From Streptomyces sp. R21 (GTDB lineage Bacteria; Actinomycetota; Actinomycetes; Streptomycetales; Streptomycetaceae), in the NCBI RefSeq assembly GCF_041051975.1, contig NZ_CP163435.1:2108001-2172000 (forward strand): a DNA stretch of 64,000 bases, written 5' to 3'. Below the pieces are notes generated by a model. It was not told where the DNA came from and made no database searches. It worked only from the letters and a program-made list of their open reading frames with translations. This document shows positions 60,601-64,000 of this stretch, piece by piece (position 1 is the first letter of the stretch; every line of letters starts with the position of its first letter). The position numbers and the translations under genes were made by a program.

Positions 60601-62985
60601 TCAGGCGCTCCACGTCCAGTCCGCGACCTCGGGCATGTCGGTGCCGTGCTCGCGGATCCAGGCGTGGTGGTGGGTGCGCGCGTCGGCCATCCGCTGGCGT
60701 ACGGCGGCGGCGCGGACGCCGAGGCCGGGTACGCGGTCGATGACGTCCATGACCAGCCGGTAGCGGTCCATGTCGTTGCGCACGACCATGTCGAACGGCG
60801 TGGTCGTGGTGCCCATCTCCTTGTAGCCGCGGACGTGCAGGTGGGCGTGCCCGCTGCGGCGGTAGGCGAGGCGATGGATGAGCCACGGGTAGCCGTGGTA
60901 CGCGAAGATCACCGGCTTGCCGGTGGTGAACAGCCCGTCGTACTCGAAGTCGCTCATGCCGTGCGGGTGTTCCTCGCGCGGCAGCAGCCGGGTCATGTCG
61001 ACGACGTTGACGACCCGGACGCCGAGGCCGGGCAGATGGCGCCTTAGCAGGTCGGCGGCGGCCAGCACTTCCAGGGTGGGCACGTCGCCCGCGCAGGCGA
61101 GGACGACGTCGGGCTCCCGCTCGCCGTTGACGGTGCCGGCCCACTCCCAGATCCCGGCGCCGCGGGCGCAGTGTGCGCGGGCCTCTTCCATGGACAGCCA
61201 GTCGAAGCAGGGCTGCTTGCCGGCGACGATCACGTTGACGTAGTCGCGGCTGCGCAGGGCGTGATCGGCCACGGAGAGCAGGGTGTTGGCGTCCGGCGGC
61301 AGATAGACGCGGACGACCTCGGGGCTCTTGTTGAGGATGTGGTCGACGAAGCCGGGGTCCTGGTGCGAGAAGCCGTTGTGGTCCTGGCGCCAGACGTGCG
61401 AGGTGAGCAGGTAGTTGAGCGAGGCGATCGGGGCGCGCCACGCCAACTCCCTCGATGTCTTCAGCCACTTGATGTGCTGGTTGACCATCGAGTCGACGAT
61501 GTGCACGAACGCCTCGTAGCAGGAGAACAGGCCGTGCCGTCCGGTGAGCAGATAGCCCTCCAGCCAGCCCTGGCAGAGGTGTTCGGAGAGGATCTCCATG
61601 ACCCGGCCGTGCCGGTCGAGGTGTTCGTCCACCGCGAGGCTCCCGGCCTGCCAGGCCTTGCCGCTGGCCTCGAAGACCGCACCGAGCCGGTTGGAGGCGG
61701 TCTCGTCGGGTCCGACGAGGCGGAAGTCTCGGCGGGCGGAGGTCTCCTTCATGATCTCTGCGAGGAGGTCGCCGAGGACCCGGGTCGGCTCGTGCAGGGT
61801 CGCACCCGGCTTGTCGACGGGGACGGCGAACCGGTCGAGCGAGGGAACCGGCAGGTCCCGCACGAGCAGACCTCCGTTGGCGTGCGGGGTCGCGCCCAGC
61901 CGCCTGGAGCCCTCGGGGACGCAGGCGAGGACGTCCGCGGTGGGCCGGCCGTCGGCGTCGAACAGCTCCTCGGGCCGGTACGAGCGCAGCCACTCCTCCA
62001 ACTGCCGCAGGTGTTCGGGGTTTTCGCGTACGGCGGCGAGCGGCACCTGATGGGCGCGCCACGTGCCCTCGACGGGTTCGCCGTCGACCACGGCGGGCCC
62101 GGTCCAGCCCTTCGGTGTGCGCAGCACGATGACCGGCCAGTGCACGCGCTCGCTCACGCCTTCCTGGCGGGCGGTGCGCTGCATCAGGGCGATCCGGTCG
62201 AGGGCGTCGTCGAGGGCGGCGGCCATGGCGCGGTGGACTTCGAGGGGGTCGTCGCCGGTGACGTGGATCGGCTCGTGGCCGTAGCCGCGCAGGAGTTCGT
62301 CGAGTTCGTGCTCCGGGATGCGGGAGAGGACCGTCGGGTTGGCGATCTTGTAGCCGTTGAGGTGCAGGATCGGGAGCACGGCTCCGTCGTGGACGGGGTC
62401 GAGGAACTTGTTGGAGTGCCAGGACGCGGCGAGCGGTCCCGTCTCCGCCTCGCCGTCGCCGATCACGCACGCGACCAGCAGGTCCGGGTTGTCGAACGCG
62501 GCGCCGTAGGCGTGCGCCAGCGAATAGCCCAGCTCACCGCCCTCGTGGATCGAGCCCGGGGTCTCCGGCGCGACATGGCTGGGCACCCCGCCGGGGAACG
62601 AGAACTGGTGGAAGAGCCGCTCCATGCCCTCCCCGTCCCGGGTCACGTCCGGGTAGGTCTCGCTGTAGCTGCCCTCCAGCCATGAGTTCGCGAGCACCGA
62701 GGGGCCGCCGTGGCCGGGTCCCCACACGCACAGCGCGTCGATCCCGCGGGCCTTGATCACCCGGTTGAGGTGGGTGTGCACCAGGTTGAGGCCGGGCGAG
62801 GTGCCCCAGTGGCCGAGCAGCCTGGGCTTGATGTGCGCGGGCTTCAGGGGTTCCGTGAGCAGGGGGTTGGCGAGCAGATAGATCTGGCCCGCGGCAAGGT
62901 AGTTGGCGGCCCGCCAGTGGGCGTCCAAGGTGCGCAGCTCGGTGTCGGTCAGTACGGTGCTGTTCGGGTGTTCGACCTTGGGCAT
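60601..62985 (-). CDS. xfp: Phosphoketolase (xylulose-5-P/fructose-6-P)
   Basis: A 794-residue thiamine-diphosphate enzyme that splits xylulose-5-phosphate (and fructose-6-phosphate) with phosphate to acetyl-phosphate and a triose or tetrose phosphate. Motifs: [36 protein letters not shown], and [19 protein letters not shown] at the thiamine site. ATG 62985. The product acetyl-phosphate can be used to make ATP or acetyl-CoA. It is transcribed divergently from ppk2 with only 57 bases between them. Confidence 0.95.
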   Translation of the reverse strand: MPKVEHPNSTVLTDTELRTLDAHWRAANYLAAGQIYLLANPLLTEPLKPAHIKPRLLGHWGTSPGLNLVHTHLNRVIKARGIDALCVWGPGHGGPSVLANSWLEGSYSETYPDVTRDGEGMERLFHQFSFPGGVPSHVAPETPGSIHEGGELGYSLAHAYGAAFDNPDLLVACVIGDGEAETGPLAASWHSNKFLDPVHDGAVLPILHLNGYKIANPTVLSRIPEHELDELLRGYGHEPIHVTGDDPLEVHRAMAAALDDALDRIALMQRTARQEGVSERVHWPVIVLRTPKGWTGPAVVDGEPVEGTWRAHQVPLAAVRENPEHLRQLEEWLRSYRPEELFDADGRPTADVLACVPEGSRRLGATPHANGGLLVRDLPVPSLDRFAVPVDKPGATLHEPTRVLGDLLAEIMKETSARRDFRLVGPDETASNRLGAVFEASGKAWQAGSLAVDEHLDRHGRVMEILSEHLCQGWLEGYLLTGRHGLFSCYEAFVHIVDSMVNQHIKWLKTSRELAWRAPIASLNYLLTSHVWRQDHNGFSHQDPGFVDHILNKSPEVVRVYLPPDANTLLSVADHALRSRDYVNVIVAGKQPCFDWLSMEEARAHCARGAGIWEWAGTVNGEREPDVVLACAGDVPTLEVLAAADLLRRHLPGLGVRVVNVVDMTRLLPREEHPHGMSDFEYDGLFTTGKPVIFAYHGYPWLIHRLAYRRSGHAHLHVRGYKEMGTTTTPFDMVVRNDMDRYRLVMDVIDRVPGLGVRAAAVRQRMADARTHHHAWIREHGTDMPEVADWTWSA

Positions 62986-63042
62986 GAGGGACTCCGTGAG
63001 TCTCGTAAGTCTCTGTCAGTTCATCGAACGGAAGTGGGCGGC

Positions 63043-63846
63043 ATGGCCGGCAAGGACGCGGCGGCACTGCCGCGCAAGGTGTACGAGCGGGAACTGCTGC
63101 GCCTGCAGACGGAGTTGGTGAAGCTCCAGGAGTGGGTGCGGGCCGAGGGCGCCCGGCTCGTCGTGGTGTTCGAGGGCCGGGACGCGGCCGGCAAGGGCGG
63201 CACGATCAAGCGGGTCGCCGAGCACCTCAACCCGCGTGTCGCGCGCATCGCCGCGCTGCCCAAGCCGACCGAGCGCGAGCGCACCCAGTGGTACTTCCAG
63301 CGGTACGTCGAGCATCTGCCCGCCGCCGGGGAGATCGTGCTGTTCGACCGTAGCTGGTACAACCGCGCCGGTGTCGAGCATGTGATGGGCTTCTGCACCA
63401 AGGAGGAGCACCAGATCTTCCTCCGGCAGTGCCCCATCTTCGAGCGGATGCTCGTGGAGGACGGGATCCTGCTGCGCAAGTACTGGTTCTCGGTGAGCGA
63501 CGCCGAGCAGCAGGAGCGCTTCCGGCGCCGTCTGAAGGACCCGACCCGGCGCTGGAAGCTGTCGCCGATGGACCTGGAGTCGATCACCCGCTGGGAGGCG
63601 TACTCCCGGGCGAAGGACGAGATGCTCGTGCACACGGACATCTCCGAGGCGCCGTGGTTCGTCGTGGAGAGCGACGACAAGCGCCGGGCCCGACTGAACA
63701 CCATCGCCCATCTGCTCGACTCGGTGCCGTACCGCGAGGTGCCGCCGCCGGTACTGAAGCTGCCGGACCGGCCGCCGTCGACCGGCTATCAGCGCCCGCC
63801 GCGCGATCTGCAGACCTACGTTCCCGATCACGCGGCGAGCCTCTGA
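63043..63846 (+). CDS. ppk2: Polyphosphate kinase 2
   Basis: A 267-residue PPK2 enzyme, which uses polyphosphate to phosphorylate nucleotides. Walker A GRDAAGKGG at 45-53 and Walker B LFDRSWYNR at about 100-108; the lid segment KLSPMDLESITRWEAYSRAKD follows. GGAAG lies eight bases before ATG 63043. It is divergent from the phosphoketolase and near the pyruvate phosphate dikinase genes, consistent with a phosphate-energy theme. Confidence 0.95.
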   Translation: MAGKDAAALPRKVYERELLRLQTELVKLQEWVRAEGARLVVVFEGRDAAGKGGTIKRVAEHLNPRVARIAALPKPTERERTQWYFQRYVEHLPAAGEIVLFDRSWYNRAGVEHVMGFCTKEEHQIFLRQCPIFERMLVEDGILLRKYWFSVSDAEQQERFRRRLKDPTRRWKLSPMDLESITRWEAYSRAKDEMLVHTDISEAPWFVVESDDKRRARLNTIAHLLDSVPYREVPPPVLKLPDRPPSTGYQRPPRDLQTYVPDHAASL

Positions 63847-63849
63847 GCC

Positions 63850-63891
63850 GAGCCCGTCCCCGCACCCCGGCCGGGCGTCGACGACGGGCTC
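63850..63891. terminator. Convergent terminator
   Basis: GAGCCCGTC pairs with GACGGGCTC between ppk2 and the partial universal stress gene. Confidence 0.55.
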
Positions 63892-63905
63892 ACCGGCCAC
63901 GGCGC

Positions 63906-64000
63906 TCACGCGTGATGCGGTACGACGGCGACCGGGCAGGCGGAGTGGTGCAGCAGCGCGTGGGCGACCCGGCCGAGTTGGAGCCCGAAGTGGCCCTCGC
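63906..64000 (-). CDS. Universal stress protein, C-terminal end (partial)
   Basis: The last 30 or so residues of a third UspA protein, reading GHFGLQLGRVAHALLHHSAC then PVAVVPHHA and TGA at 63906-63908. It enters from beyond the right edge. The ending closely matches the other two universal stress proteins here. Confidence 0.88.
   Translation of the reverse strand, partial: EGHFGLQLGRVAHALLHHSACPVAVVPHHA

Noticed and set aside
60488..62470. Long N-terminal extension of the Pat-type gene antiparallel-in-frame with phosphoketolase
   Set aside because: The region is the phosphoketolase gene read in a shifted frame and contains no conserved domain; the start at 60487 has a good ribosome site.

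Overview
The window is high-GC actinobacterial DNA and almost certainly Streptomyces. This rests on GC-rich wobble positions, GTG and TTG starts behind purine-rich ribosome binding sites, and actinobacterial families such as DUF5753 regulators, DUF574 methyltransferases, GAF-ANTAR proteins, a SigB/F/G-type sigma factor and Holin-X proteins. The mix of stress-metabolism genes, one IS110-type insertion and many gene relics suggests an accessory or chromosome-arm region.

Region by region. 0-1.4 kb: the end of a DUF5753 regulator and a DUF574 methyltransferase. 1.4-8.0 kb: a narGHJI respiratory nitrate reductase operon whose narH carries one extra base. 8.1-13.5 kb (minus strand): a solo dnaK paralogue, an OsmC-type protein, and a MoxR ATPase paired with a DUF2201/VWA-like protein. 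13.5-17.2 kb: an IS110-family element that has run into the 3' end of a membrane-anchored phosphodiesterase gene. 17.3-21.8 kb: an orphan resolvase-fold protein, two metallo-hydrolases, a DedA protein, and an aminotransferase-fold protein without its catalytic lysine. 22-26.6 kb: a repeat-rich surface protein, GAF-ANTAR and PAS-GAF sensors, a stress sigma factor and a CBS protein. 26.7-32.1 kb: housekeeping and stress genes, including an ABC-F ATPase, a PAP2-lipid-kinase fusion and a methyltransferase.

32.1-39 kb mixes intact genes (LigD-type polymerase, split-type transketolase fused in one chain, NDH-2-like oxidoreductase) with relics. The relics are a GvpL/GvpK gas vesicle remnant, a short F420-oxidoreductase, a GMC oxidoreductase tail, an enolase-superfamily gene and a short-chain dehydrogenase; most keep both ends but have lost the middle. 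39-46 kb holds a Holin-X protein, a VOC protein, a DUF5107/TPR protein, an arginase-fold protein with an altered metal site, GNAT and LapA proteins, and a secreted CocE-type hydrolase preceded by three tandem TetR-like operators. 45.9-51 kb is a four-gene peptidase operon (M55, M20, S9, S66).

51-64 kb is a hypoxia/dormancy-like block: universal stress proteins flanking pyruvate phosphate dikinase, a frameshifted cNMP-binding protein, a flavodoxin, a CBS-BON protein, a Pat-type acyltransferase, phosphoketolase and polyphosphate kinase 2. Together with the nitrate reductase this points to survival under low oxygen: nitrate as electron acceptor, acetyl-phosphate and PPi/polyP-based energy handling, and post-translational control. 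Three single-base indels in otherwise conserved frames, and three short palindromic elements inserted in frame into genes, are the most unusual sequence-level observations.
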